Positions 47,823-55,952 of a DNA stretch of 64,000 nt are shown here, in pieces. The notes below the pieces were generated by a model. That model saw nothing but the letters and a program-made list of their open reading frames with translations, had not been told where the DNA came from and did no database searches. The position numbers were made by a program, and so were the translations under genes. Positions within the stretch are counted from its first letter, which is position 1. Each line of letters starts with the position of its first letter. Origin of the DNA: Prevotella sp. (GTDB taxonomy: Bacteria; Bacteroidota; Bacteroidia; Bacteroidales; Bacteroidaceae); the NCBI GenBank assembly GCA_017458125.1, contig JAFTGB010000048.1, forward strand, positions 1 to 64,000, written 5' to 3'.

Positions 47823-50101
47823 GACCACTGATACTGATAGCCACCACGCTGTTGCTCTGCACCGGCATCAGCGCACAGACTGCCGACAGCTACGGCAATC
47901 TGCGTGCCAAGGTACAGCACGTTAAGGAGAAATACACCGGCCAGCCCACCGCTGCCAACCATGCCATCGTCATGGTGTTGCACAAGTTGTGCAACGACTA
48001 TAACGGACGGCTGTCCCTGCAACAGTACAAGGAACTGCACAGCGACATCGAGGCCATGCGCCTGCACAGCAGCGACACCACCATACGGCGACAGTTAAAC
48101 GAAGCCAGCCTGCTGCTGCGCCAGAAAAGCGACACACTGGACATCCAGCAGCGCATACTCGACTACTATGCACATGCACCGCAGGAACAGATATACCTGC
48201 ACACCGACAAGCCATACTACGTGCCAGGCGACACGGTGTGGTTCCGCGCCCATCTGGTAGATGCCGTCACGCACACGCCCATCAGCCGCTCACGCTATGT
48301 CTATGTGGAGCTGCTGGACAATGCTGCCGACACGCTCTGCCAGCGCATCATTGTCCGTTGCGACTCCGACGGTGTCTTTGCCAATGCCCTCACTCTGCCC
48401 CGCCATCTGCAAGGCGGAAGCTATACCTTGGTGGCCTATACACAGTGGATGCGCAACTTCTCGGCAGAGCGTTTCTGCTATCATCCCCTATGGGTGGCAG
48501 GCAGCGAGCCCAGGGCGGAGTATGAGTCCGCCCGGCTCGGACTGCCAGTCCGCCCGGCTCGGACTGCCAGTCCGCTCGGTTCGGACTCTCCGCTACAGGT
48601 AGGTCAGCGGAAAGGACAGCTCCTTGTCCGCCTTGACCACCACACCACCGAACCGCTGGCTTGTGCACTCTACGGCAACGGCAACCTGCTGGTGACGGAT
48701 TACACACCCGGCAAGGTGCTCCGCATCGACACCCAGTCGTTACGTCCCGGCAGTCTGAACGTGGCCATTGTCAACCGGCAGACGGGCGACATCATTGCCG
48801 AGAGTCTGACCCGTATCGAAGCCCCTCAACCGCAGGTGTCTATCAGCGGTGAGGCCAGCCAACACAACGAGCCGATGGAGCTGACCATCGACATAGCAGA
48901 GGCCGACGGCACGCCCCTCTACGGAAACTTCTCGCTGAGCATCACCGACTACGACGTGGTGAAGCCCGACAGCGTGCTGCCCACCATCGGCGAGTGCCTG
49001 GCACAGCAGTCTGACGGATATATGCTGGCCGACATGCTCAGCGGCAAGTATCCCCGCATCGACTACGGCTTTCAGACCTCGCAGACCATCTCGGGCCAGA
49101 TTCGCGGTACCATCTTCAAGCGCATCAAACACCCTAAGCTGATGCTGGTGTGCCCCAATACCGGATTCCGCGAGACCTTCGAGCTGGGTGACAGCTCACG
49201 CTTCACCATCCGCGGCCTCGACTTCCCCGACGGCACCACCTACGTGCTGGAAGGCACGCGCCAGACGGGCAGCACCAGTCTCGTACAGTTAGACATCGAC
49301 CCGCAGACCTTCCCCACCCTGCACTCGCCACTCACCTCCCACCGCTCCCCCCTCTCCATCCCCGACGGCTTTGTCCGTCAGGCCCAGGAGCAGGTGATGT
49401 ACGGCAGCGTGGACCGCGTCATCGACCTGCCCGAGGTGGTCAAGGAGAAGAAGCGCAGGCATAAGCCCACCAATCTGTTAGGTGTTACACCGTTCCGGGC
49501 TTTCTATGACGACGACCCTGTCCTCAACAACTTCCATTCGATGGAGATACTGCTCACCACCTTGGGCATCCCAGTCTATCGCGATGCCAACGGCGAGTTG
49601 CGCGTCAGTGCCCGTTATGGCAGTCTCTCTACTCCCGCATCACGGGGGCCAGTCATCTTCATCGACGAGTTCCGCAGCAATGTGGAGGAATTACTGATGC
49701 TACAGCCAGAGACCATCGAGTCTATCGAGTGGTTCAACCACATCGGCGCAGCCCACATGACCATCTACGGATGGAACGTGTCTACCTCGGGACTGCTGCT
49801 CGTGCGGCAGAAGCCCGGACTGAAAGGCCGGACCTTCCGCCCGCTGTCTATGGCCACCGTCCGCCAGCAAGGGTGGAAGCCAAACGTGGAATTCTACTCG
49901 CCGCAATATCCCGACCCTTCCCAGAAGATGCGCCCCGACCACCGCACCACCCTCTACTGGAACCCCAAGGTCAAGACCGACGAGGAGGGCAGAGCCACCG
50001 TCCGCTTCTATGCCTCCGACATCAGCCGCCGCTACCTCGTCACCCTCGAAGGCGTGAGCGACGACGGAATGATCATACACAAACAGACTGTCATTGAATA
50101 A
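47819..50101 (+). CDS. Macroglobulin-like/plug-like surface protein, copy 1
   Basis: A 760-residue exported protein (signal MRPLILIATTLLLCTGISA). Residues about 123-230 are an MG2-type macroglobulin domain (IYLHTDKPYYVPGDTVWFRAHL, GSYTLVAYTQWMRNF). A central region with beta sandwiches follows, then a segment about 575-665 resembling a TonB-receptor plug (VIFIDEFRSNVEELLML, ETIESIEWFNHIG). The C-terminal part (MRPDHRTTLYWNP, DEEGRATVRFYASD, LEGVSDDGMIIH) is shared with the next gene. Three 22-bp repeats at 48525-48590 encode a Ser/Arg/Pro-rich insert absent from the paralogue. The function is unknown; export or surface assembly is possible. Confidence 0.8.
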   Translation: MRPLILIATTLLLCTGISAQTADSYGNLRAKVQHVKEKYTGQPTAANHAIVMVLHKLCNDYNGRLSLQQYKELHSDIEAMRLHSSDTTIRRQLNEASLLLRQKSDTLDIQQRILDYYAHAPQEQIYLHTDKPYYVPGDTVWFRAHLVDAVTHTPISRSRYVYVELLDNAADTLCQRIIVRCDSDGVFANALTLPRHLQGGSYTLVAYTQWMRNFSAERFCYHPLWVAGSEPRAEYESARLGLPVRPARTASPLGSDSPLQVGQRKGQLLVRLDHHTTEPLACALYGNGNLLVTDYTPGKVLRIDTQSLRPGSLNVAIVNRQTGDIIAESLTRIEAPQPQVSISGEASQHNEPMELTIDIAEADGTPLYGNFSLSITDYDVVKPDSVLPTIGECLAQQSDGYMLADMLSGKYPRIDYGFQTSQTISGQIRGTIFKRIKHPKLMLVCPNTGFRETFELGDSSRFTIRGLDFPDGTTYVLEGTRQTGSTSLVQLDIDPQTFPTLHSPLTSHRSPLSIPDGFVRQAQEQVMYGSVDRVIDLPEVVKEKKRRHKPTNLLGVTPFRAFYDDDPVLNNFHSMEILLTTLGIPVYRDANGELRVSARYGSLSTPASRGPVIFIDEFRSNVEELLMLQPETIESIEWFNHIGAAHMTIYGWNVSTSGLLLVRQKPGLKGRTFRPLSMATVRQQGWKPNVEFYSPQYPDPSQKMRPDHRTTLYWNPKVKTDEEGRATVRFYASDISRRYLVTLEGVSDDGMIIHKQTVIE
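48525..48590 (+). repeat. Tandem array C, three 22-bp units inside a gene
   Basis: Units at 48525, 48547 and 48569, each with a palindromic 18-base core (AGTCCGCCCGGCTCGGACT) and TGCC. The third differs at a few bases. Three units are 66 bp and so keep the reading frame, although each unit is read in a different frame. Confidence 0.85.
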
Positions 50102-50108
50102 TATTGAT

Positions 50109-50116
50109 TAACTTTG
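50109..50116 (+). promoter_or_regulatory. Promoter -7 box TAACTTTG
   Basis: It ends 5 bases before the ATG at 50122, between the two macroglobulin-like genes; a leaderless mRNA is predicted. Confidence 0.5.
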
Positions 50117-50121
50117 CAGCA

Positions 50122-52872
50122 ATGAAACGACTGTTATACATCATGGCACTCATAGGAGTACTGCTACCCGCCACAGCCCAGACTACTGTCCGCGACGCGA
50201 GTGACGGGCAGCCCGTGGTTCAGGCCTCCGTCTACGACGAGCAGGGCAAGATCATCGGTGTCACCGATGCCGACGGACTGCTGCCACACGTGGGCGACAG
50301 CAAGACCATACGCCTGACACACATCGCATACCAGCCCTTGGATGTGCGGGTAGGGCAAATAGGGCAAGAGCTGCGCATGCAGCCTGTGACCTATGCCATC
50401 AAGCCCGTAGTGGTAGAAAGCAAAAAGGACGCCTACTGTCTGAAGCTGATGTGCTACTACCGCCAGTATATGGTCAACGGCAAAGGTACGGTGGATGAAC
50501 TGCCTCCGTTGGTGAGTTTCGTAGACGGAATATGCAACCTCTATCTGTTCACCGATGACTATAAGACCACCCGGCAGGTGCAATTAGCGAAACGTCAGGT
50601 TGTATCCAACGACATGGAGTCGGGGATGACGGAAGAAGAGCTGCCGGGCATATCCATCCACTCGCTGGCCGAGCGTTATCATGAGTCAATGGACAAGTCG
50701 CCCTATACCTTCCAGCAGGACAGCATGCGCCACATAGTGACCACCACATTCAATGCGCTCTATCCCGACAAGAGCCGTCCGGTGAAGCTGAACATTCTGG
50801 ACAGTCACAGCAAGTACCGTACCGTGGCGGCCCCCACAATGGTGAAGAACCAGCATCAGACGGTACACCGCATGGGAACATATGCCAAAGTGTCGCAAGG
50901 CGACCTGCTGGCCTACAGCGAGGTGCGCCAGCTGAAGGGCACCATGCGCCAGCGGGGACACGAGAAGTATGCCATGAACCTCTGGCTGTTCGACGAATAC
51001 TTTCCCGTTGAAGCCGAGTTGATGACCAAGCAAGAGTACAAGGCTGAACAGAAGACGCACAAAGCCGCCCTGCACAGCATGTCGCCAGAGGCGATTGATC
51101 ACTACATAGACGAACAGCACATTCCCGAACTGAGCAGTGACATACAACGCAAACTTGAGATGACACGCAAGCGACAGCAGAAAAGCAAGCAGGCATCAGC
51201 TGAAGGCAATGGGAAGAACGTGCTGCAGGAGCGCATCTATCTACAGACCGACAAGCCGTATTATGCCGCAGGCGACACGGTGTGGTTCAGGGCGCACTTG
51301 ATGGATGCCGCCACGAATGTGCCCGTCAGCCGCTCACGCTTCGTCTATGTCGAGTTGCACGACCAGGAGGCCGACACGCTATGCCAGCGTCTGATGGTAA
51401 AGGCCGACGAGGACGGCGTGTTCGCCAACGCCCTGCTGTTGCCAAAGACGATGAAGAGCGGTGTCTATACCCTGGCGGCCTACACCCAGTGGATGCGCAA
51501 CTTCCCGGCAGAGCGCTTCTGCTACCAGCCCCTGACGGTGGCAGGCGGACAACGCGTGCGCGGACACCGCATACCATTGCAGCACCTTTCGCAGCACGGT
51601 GCCAAGGTCAAAGTCAGCGGCAAAGCAGCCACCGAAAACAGCCCCATGACCCTCGACCTCAGCATCCAGGACCAGGACGGACTACCGCTCAGCGGCACCT
51701 TTGCACTCTCCGTCACCGACTACGATGTGGTGAAGCCCGACAGCCTGTTTGGCGACATCCGTCAGAGCCTGCTGCGCCAGCAGTATGCCGACACGCCGGA
51801 CTCAGCCGTCACCATCACCTACCCCTTTCAGGAGCAGCAGTTCATCACCGGCAGCGTAAAGGGCAGTTTAGGACAGCACATCAAGCAGCCCCACCTGCTC
51901 GTGGTCAACAGTCGGACAGGACATCGCGAGGAGTTCGAGCTCGGTGACAGCACACGCTTCACCCTGGCCGTCGACAATCCCAACGGCACGACATTCACGT
52001 TGGAGGGTACCCGCCGCAGCGGCCGCACCAGTTTTGTGAAACTGCAAATCGACCCGCTGACCTTCCCCGAGCTGAAACTACCCCACTACCGACTGGCCAC
52101 AGACACTGCCGGCCTCGCAACTTTCACCGCACAGGCCCAGGCCCAGCAGAGGTATAGCCGCGTCGGATACATCGAACTGCCCGAGGTGGAAAAGGTAGGC
52201 AAGAAACCCCAAATGCAACGCCGCAACACGATGGCACTGGAGGCGCCCAAAGGCTTTAATGTGGGGGACCCGTGGATTGAACGAGCCTCTACCGTTCGAC
52301 AACTTTTGACACGGTTAGGCATCAATTGTTATATAGATGCTTGGGGACGAGAGCATATTAACGGAGAAGGAGGAAACCAATATGTTGGAAAAGTCTATGT
52401 AGACAATGTGGAATACAATATTGCAGAGGAAGACTGCGACGTGCTTAACATCCCGCCACAGAACATCAGTTCCATCGAGTATTTCCCAACAAACTATGCA
52501 CAAAACTCAATCTTTGGTGTCAGGCCGATGCCTTGGTCTGGAATCATCCCCGGAGTACTGTTCATCTTCCTCAAGGATGGTTCAGAGATAGTCCACTCCA
52601 AGGCTGGCCGTCCGCTGTCGATGGCTACCGTCCAGCAGTTAGGCTACGAACAGCCCGTAGAATTCTACTCACCGCAATATCCCGACCCGGCACAGAAGAC
52701 GCGTCCTGACCACCGCACCACGCTCTACTGGAACCCAGCTGTCAAGACCGACGCTGACGGCCACGCCACCATCCACTTCTACACTTCCGACGTCTCGAAG
52801 CGCTACCTCATCACCCTCGAAGGCGTCAGCGACAATGGCACTGTGGTGCACCAGCAGCAAGTCATCGAATAA
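50122..52872 (+). CDS. Carboxypeptidase-regulatory/macroglobulin-like surface protein, copy 2
   Basis: A 916-residue exported protein (signal MKRLLYIMALIGVLLPATAQ). Residues about 20-95 are a carboxypeptidase-regulatory-like beta-sandwich (VRDASDGQPVVQASVYDE), often found at the start of TonB-dependent receptors. A charged helical region follows, then the MG2-type domain (IYLQTDKPYYAAGDTVWFRAHL, about 367-480) and a plug-like segment near 720-815. The C-terminus is closely similar to that of copy 1. It lacks the 22-bp repeat insert. The ATG at 50122 was chosen for the signal. A strong terminator follows. Confidence 0.8.
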   Translation: MKRLLYIMALIGVLLPATAQTTVRDASDGQPVVQASVYDEQGKIIGVTDADGLLPHVGDSKTIRLTHIAYQPLDVRVGQIGQELRMQPVTYAIKPVVVESKKDAYCLKLMCYYRQYMVNGKGTVDELPPLVSFVDGICNLYLFTDDYKTTRQVQLAKRQVVSNDMESGMTEEELPGISIHSLAERYHESMDKSPYTFQQDSMRHIVTTTFNALYPDKSRPVKLNILDSHSKYRTVAAPTMVKNQHQTVHRMGTYAKVSQGDLLAYSEVRQLKGTMRQRGHEKYAMNLWLFDEYFPVEAELMTKQEYKAEQKTHKAALHSMSPEAIDHYIDEQHIPELSSDIQRKLEMTRKRQQKSKQASAEGNGKNVLQERIYLQTDKPYYAAGDTVWFRAHLMDAATNVPVSRSRFVYVELHDQEADTLCQRLMVKADEDGVFANALLLPKTMKSGVYTLAAYTQWMRNFPAERFCYQPLTVAGGQRVRGHRIPLQHLSQHGAKVKVSGKAATENSPMTLDLSIQDQDGLPLSGTFALSVTDYDVVKPDSLFGDIRQSLLRQQYADTPDSAVTITYPFQEQQFITGSVKGSLGQHIKQPHLLVVNSRTGHREEFELGDSTRFTLAVDNPNGTTFTLEGTRRSGRTSFVKLQIDPLTFPELKLPHYRLATDTAGLATFTAQAQAQQRYSRVGYIELPEVEKVGKKPQMQRRNTMALEAPKGFNVGDPWIERASTVRQLLTRLGINCYIDAWGREHINGEGGNQYVGKVYVDNVEYNIAEEDCDVLNIPPQNISSIEYFPTNYAQNSIFGVRPMPWSGIIPGVLFIFLKDGSEIVHSKAGRPLSMATVQQLGYEQPVEFYSPQYPDPAQKTRPDHRTTLYWNPAVKTDADGHATIHFYTSDVSKRYLITLEGVSDNGTVVHQQQVIE

Positions 52873-52896
52873 ACACTTATTGTAACACAATATTTT

Positions 52897-52928
52897 CCGA
52901 TATTCTTTGTTGAATATCGGATTTTTTG
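52897..52928 (+). terminator. Intrinsic terminator
   Basis: CCGATATTC (52897-52905) pairs with GAATATCGG (52912-52920), 6-base loop, followed by ATTTTTTG. It ends the sigma/macroglobulin-like gene cluster. Confidence 0.9.
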
Positions 52929-52936
52929 TATCTTTG
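52929..52936 (+). promoter_or_regulatory. Promoter -7 box TATCTTTG
   Basis: It fits TAnnTTTG, 25 bases upstream of the ATG at 52962, immediately after the terminator. Confidence 0.6.
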
Positions 52937-52961
52937 CGGCTGGTAACAAATATATCAATAC

Positions 52962-53408
52962 ATGGGAGTCGGCCGCATAGTTAAACGAAGAACGTTCTGG
53001 CAGAGCATCGGACTACTGTTCGCCATTGCCTGCGTGATTTTCATTCCGCAATATTTCTTTTACAAGGCTATTCCGAACGTTTTAATACCCATTGTCATTA
53101 CCTTTGACCTTATAGCGTCTATAATGATCCTGTGGCAGACGTCTAATCTGTGGCTGAGCCGAATGAATGACGCAGGGGTGGACATCTATAGACTGGTACG
53201 GATAGAACTTGCCATAGGCATACTCATCTGGCTCTGCTACCTAACAGGAGCCAATCACACGGTCCCATTAAGCGAGACTATATGGCTTCCAAATATCAGG
53301 TACGCGTACGATGGAATATTCAGGATAATAGCCTACATCCTGTATGCATCCTTCTATTTGCTCACCCTCGCAGAAGTTCTTCTTTGCTTCAAAAGCAGCA
53401 AGAAGTAA
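52962..53408 (+). CDS. Integral membrane protein, four predicted helices
   Basis: A 148-residue hydrophobic protein with helices at about 13-32 (SIGLLFAIACVIFIPQYFF), 38-58, 83-98 and 118-142. A basic N-terminus (KRRTFWQ) and a short basic C-terminus (FKSSKK) suggest both ends are in the cytoplasm. I do not recognise the family. It opens an AT-rich stretch that differs in composition from the genes on both sides, has its own promoter and is followed by a probable terminator, so it looks like an independent unit. Confidence 0.65.
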   Translation: MGVGRIVKRRTFWQSIGLLFAIACVIFIPQYFFYKAIPNVLIPIVITFDLIASIMILWQTSNLWLSRMNDAGVDIYRLVRIELAIGILIWLCYLTGANHTVPLSETIWLPNIRYAYDGIFRIIAYILYASFYLLTLAEVLLCFKSSKK

Positions 53409-53455
53409 TTTTGGGGGAAAGGTTTAAGTAAACATGGAAGCAGAACCAATTTTTT

Positions 53456-53483
53456 AGGATGACATTCCCATCCTCTATTTTTT
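53456..53483 (+). terminator. Probable weak intrinsic terminator
   Basis: AGGATG (53456-53461) pairs with CATCCT (53469-53474), followed by CTATTTTTT. A direct repeat (TTTTGGGGGAAA) occurs at about 53410 and again at about 53481, on both sides of the hairpin. Confidence 0.5.
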
Positions 53484-53589
53484 GGGGGAAACGTTGAAAC
53501 GAATGAGTTATTTGACATGAAATTCAAAATTTTCGACCCCTAAAACAAAAAAAAACTTAATAAATATAAGATATTTCAATATTTATTCG

Positions 53590-53597
53590 TAACTTTG
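53590..53597 (+). promoter_or_regulatory. Promoter -7 box TAACTTTG
   Basis: It fits TAnnTTTG, 47 bases upstream of the ATG at 53645, in strongly AT-rich DNA. Confidence 0.6.
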
Positions 53598-53644
53598 CAA
53601 TCATAAATAAGTGGATTACAATAATTTAAATTGATTATCATCAA

Positions 53645-53854
53645 ATGAATGCGACAGTATCTATCATCTTGATAGCTCTATTGGGGGCAGGAGCAGTTCT
53701 TGTTGTCAGAGAACTCGTCAAAAGTTTGTCCAATCTGATAACGTTGTTTAAAGATGGGTACAAACGCGAAGTCATTAACCAAAGAAACGGGATGGTATTT
53801 AACAAAAAAAACAACAAACTAGAAGCAGACCAGTCCGTCATTCTACCACATTGA
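53645..53854 (+). CDS. Small single-pass membrane protein
   Basis: A 69-residue protein with one N-terminal transmembrane helix (VSIILIALLGAGAVLVVREL) and a basic cytoplasmic-type tail (KDGYKREVINQRNG, FNKKNNKLE). I know no homologue. It is preceded by its own promoter box and sits 24 bases upstream of the larger membrane protein gene, so the two probably form an operon. Confidence 0.6.
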   Translation: MNATVSIILIALLGAGAVLVVRELVKSLSNLITLFKDGYKREVINQRNGMVFNKKNNKLEADQSVILPH

Positions 53855-53878
53855 CTCTAATCGTATCTGCACATCTAC

Positions 53879-55432
53879 ATGGTTTTCCCGAAGATTTTAC
53901 TAAACTCCTACGATTGTATAGGGTGGATTCCTACTATCCGCGGTGCATTGTCATTGGAGATGATCGACAATAATACCGATTTATTAGGCGATGTAGATAA
54001 ATTTGTGGTCAGAATCAAACAACACAAAGGATTGTCTTCTGAGCACTACCTGTTTGCAAGTTCACTTCTGACAGTCAATGACAGCAAGACTGCCAATTAC
54101 TATACACGTACTTTTCGCTATGTCTTTACAGGAACTATCAACCAATCAGATGCCATACAGAGATTTCTGGACGAGAATGGACTTAAGAATAACCAAGAAG
54201 TTAAGAGCTATATTAAAACCGAAGGGCTTCTATTGGGTCATCTAACCATAATTGTGGAGACATCACAGCAATTGTCTGACATTGAAGTGACCCTTCTGAA
54301 TGGTCTCAAAGAACTGTCTGAGCAAAAAAAAGAGTATCTTCATGCCAGTGTTGTTGAGGCAGCCTCTATGGAAAGGTTAGCATCCCTTCGCACAGAAATG
54401 GTAAACCTATGGCATTATTCATTATCAACAACCAAAAGGCTTGAGAAAGTTGAGGAAAATCAACGTCCTTTTTATAGCTTTGACGTTTTACTGACGCGTG
54501 ACGGGATTCTCCTTCTCAAAGACCAAACGCCACAGGTATACAGGAACCATTATGCAGCTCCAGGATCCGCAGACGATTATACACAAAACGTCCCAATTCA
54601 TAGGGTATTCAAGTTGGCAATGAACTACGTGAAGTATTTGTTCCACTTCAACTATCACCATAACCAAGAACACGACACCTACCTACCCGCTTCTAATCTA
54701 CATCCGATCACAGCCGTTAACCCCATAGATATTTCTCCTGCCTTTCGTCACCAGATAGAAGCATTTTTGGTTCCCATAACTATGTTGAAACGGAAAGAGT
54801 TTAATGTCAACAGCATTGATGCCAATGGTATCCTTCTCTATGCAAAAGCCTTTGTCAAGATTAATAGAGATAATCAGTTCATCAGCCATGATAGCGCACA
54901 AAAGTCACTTGAACATATAAACTTACTACAAGACGAAATTGAGTTTATGATGAAACCAAGAAACAACCTGTTTAATACCGTTATGGCACAACATAATTGG
55001 ATTATATTTATTCCTGCTATCTTTGCCATATTCATTGCTTTCTTGGAAATAGTAAAGACCTGTATGCGCATACCTCAATTAGAACTTTCCGAAATCACTA
55101 TGGAGAGCATAAGACCATACGCTGCTATGGTAGCAATTGCTTTTGTATGCCTCTTTACTATCTATTATATTTCTTATGAACGGATTTGCAGAAAGACTTT
55201 TAAACATAAAAAAATTAGTAGTCCATGGTGGATACACAACTCTAACTTACATCAACAAAGATTTTCGTTGAGCTATAAAATTTATATTTGGCTAACAGGA
55301 CGACGTATCCATTTCAACCTGATATGGAAGAGATTACAAAAAGAGATAAACCCGTTCAGACTATTTTATCCACTCGCCTTAGTAATAATTCTATCCTTGC
55401 TTATCAAGGGGATTTTGTTGCTCTCTGCATAA
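53879..55432 (+). CDS. Large protein with C-terminal membrane helices, unknown function
   Basis: A 517-residue protein without a signal peptide. About 370 soluble residues come first, including a coiled-coil-prone charged helix (about 135-195). Hydrophobic segments follow at about 380-400 (IIFIPAIFAIFIAFLEIV), 415-435 (AAMVAIAFVCLFTIYYIS) and 497-516. The soluble part would face the cytoplasm if the tail inserts. I do not recognise the family and see no catalytic motif. It lies in an AT-rich block with codon use unlike its neighbours, which suggests acquisition by transfer. With the small membrane protein upstream it forms a two-gene unit; a defence or signalling role is only a possibility. 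Confidence 0.65.
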   Translation: MVFPKILLNSYDCIGWIPTIRGALSLEMIDNNTDLLGDVDKFVVRIKQHKGLSSEHYLFASSLLTVNDSKTANYYTRTFRYVFTGTINQSDAIQRFLDENGLKNNQEVKSYIKTEGLLLGHLTIIVETSQQLSDIEVTLLNGLKELSEQKKEYLHASVVEAASMERLASLRTEMVNLWHYSLSTTKRLEKVEENQRPFYSFDVLLTRDGILLLKDQTPQVYRNHYAAPGSADDYTQNVPIHRVFKLAMNYVKYLFHFNYHHNQEHDTYLPASNLHPITAVNPIDISPAFRHQIEAFLVPITMLKRKEFNVNSIDANGILLYAKAFVKINRDNQFISHDSAQKSLEHINLLQDEIEFMMKPRNNLFNTVMAQHNWIIFIPAIFAIFIAFLEIVKTCMRIPQLELSEITMESIRPYAAMVAIAFVCLFTIYYISYERICRKTFKHKKISSPWWIHNSNLHQQRFSLSYKIYIWLTGRRIHFNLIWKRLQKEINPFRLFYPLALVIILSLLIKGILLLSA

Positions 55433-55494
55433 CGCTCATAACATAGTATTTTGCTGCTGTTCCACAGAGCGGCAACACACCGTAATCCGACGAG

Positions 55495-55528
55495 GTTAGA
55501 CTGTCTCAAACAGTGCTAGTGCACTAAC
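55495..55528. repeat. Branched dyad at the right edge of the AT-rich block
   Basis: GTTAG (55495-55499) and CTAAC (55524-55528) enclose a small hairpin, ACTGT/ACAGT (55500-55504 and 55510-55514), and a near-palindrome, AGTGCTAGTGCACT. It lies between the AT-rich genes and the paralogue remnant. It could mark a junction. Otherwise 55433-55550 shows nothing that I can support. Confidence 0.35.
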
Positions 55529-55550
55529 CAGCCCTTCAGCGTATACGAAG

Positions 55551-55681
55551 GTGCAGGCCGACGCTGACGGCCGCGCCACCACTCGCTTCTACGCCTCCGA
55601 TGTTTCGAAGCGTTATCTGTCACCCTTGAGGGTGTCAGCGATTACGGCACGGTAGTGCACCAGCAACAGGTCATCGAATGA
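55551..55681 (+). pseudogene. 3' remnant of a third macroglobulin-like paralogue
   Basis: The translation VQADADGRATTRFYASD, then VSKRYL, matches the C-terminus of the gene ending at 52872. After a one-base deletion near 55619-55621 the frame resumes with TLEGVSDYGTVVHQQQVIE and the stop TGA at 55679-55681. Only the last 43 or so codons are left. It shows that the cluster once had at least three copies and that the AT-rich block lies between intact and broken copies. Confidence 0.85.
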
Positions 55682-55691
55682 ACTGGATGAC

Positions 55692-55823
55692 GAAACGTCA
55701 CCAAGCAGTGGAAGAAGCGGCTCCAACCGACGGAGGAAGCGTCACCAACCGACGGAAGAAGCGTCACCAACCGACAAAGGAAGCGGCTCCAAGCAGTGGA
55801 AGGAGCGGCTCCGTCCGGACGAG
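55692..55823. repeat. Tandem array D, six 22-bp units
   Basis: Units start exactly at 55692, 55714, 55736, 55758, 55780 and 55802. The first half alternates between GAAGCGGCTCC and GAAGCGTCACC, and the second half between AAGCAGTGGAA and AACCGACGGA types, so units look like combinations of interchangeable halves. An inverted partial unit (GGTGACGCTTCG) follows at 55824-55835. The open frame 55678-55995 that crosses it is not a real protein. Confidence 0.85.
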
Positions 55824-55864
55824 GGTGACGCTTCGTTTGCAGGTGGATGATGTTCTGGCGTTTT

Positions 55865-55918
55865 TCTGTTCGTTTCCCTTGCCGCTATATATAAGCGGCT
55901 GGGGGAAACAAACAGGAA
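55865..55918. repeat. Long imperfect hairpin
   Basis: CTGTTCGTTTCCC with GCCGCT pairs with AGCGGC and GGGAAACAAACAG around a TATATA-type loop (55887-55893). It lies just past the end of the HAD phosphatase gene (minus strand) and may mark its mRNA end, although no U-run follows on that strand. Confidence 0.6.
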
Positions 55919-55952
55919 AGAACACCGTTCGGGTGTGCGTGCCGGAAGGTCT

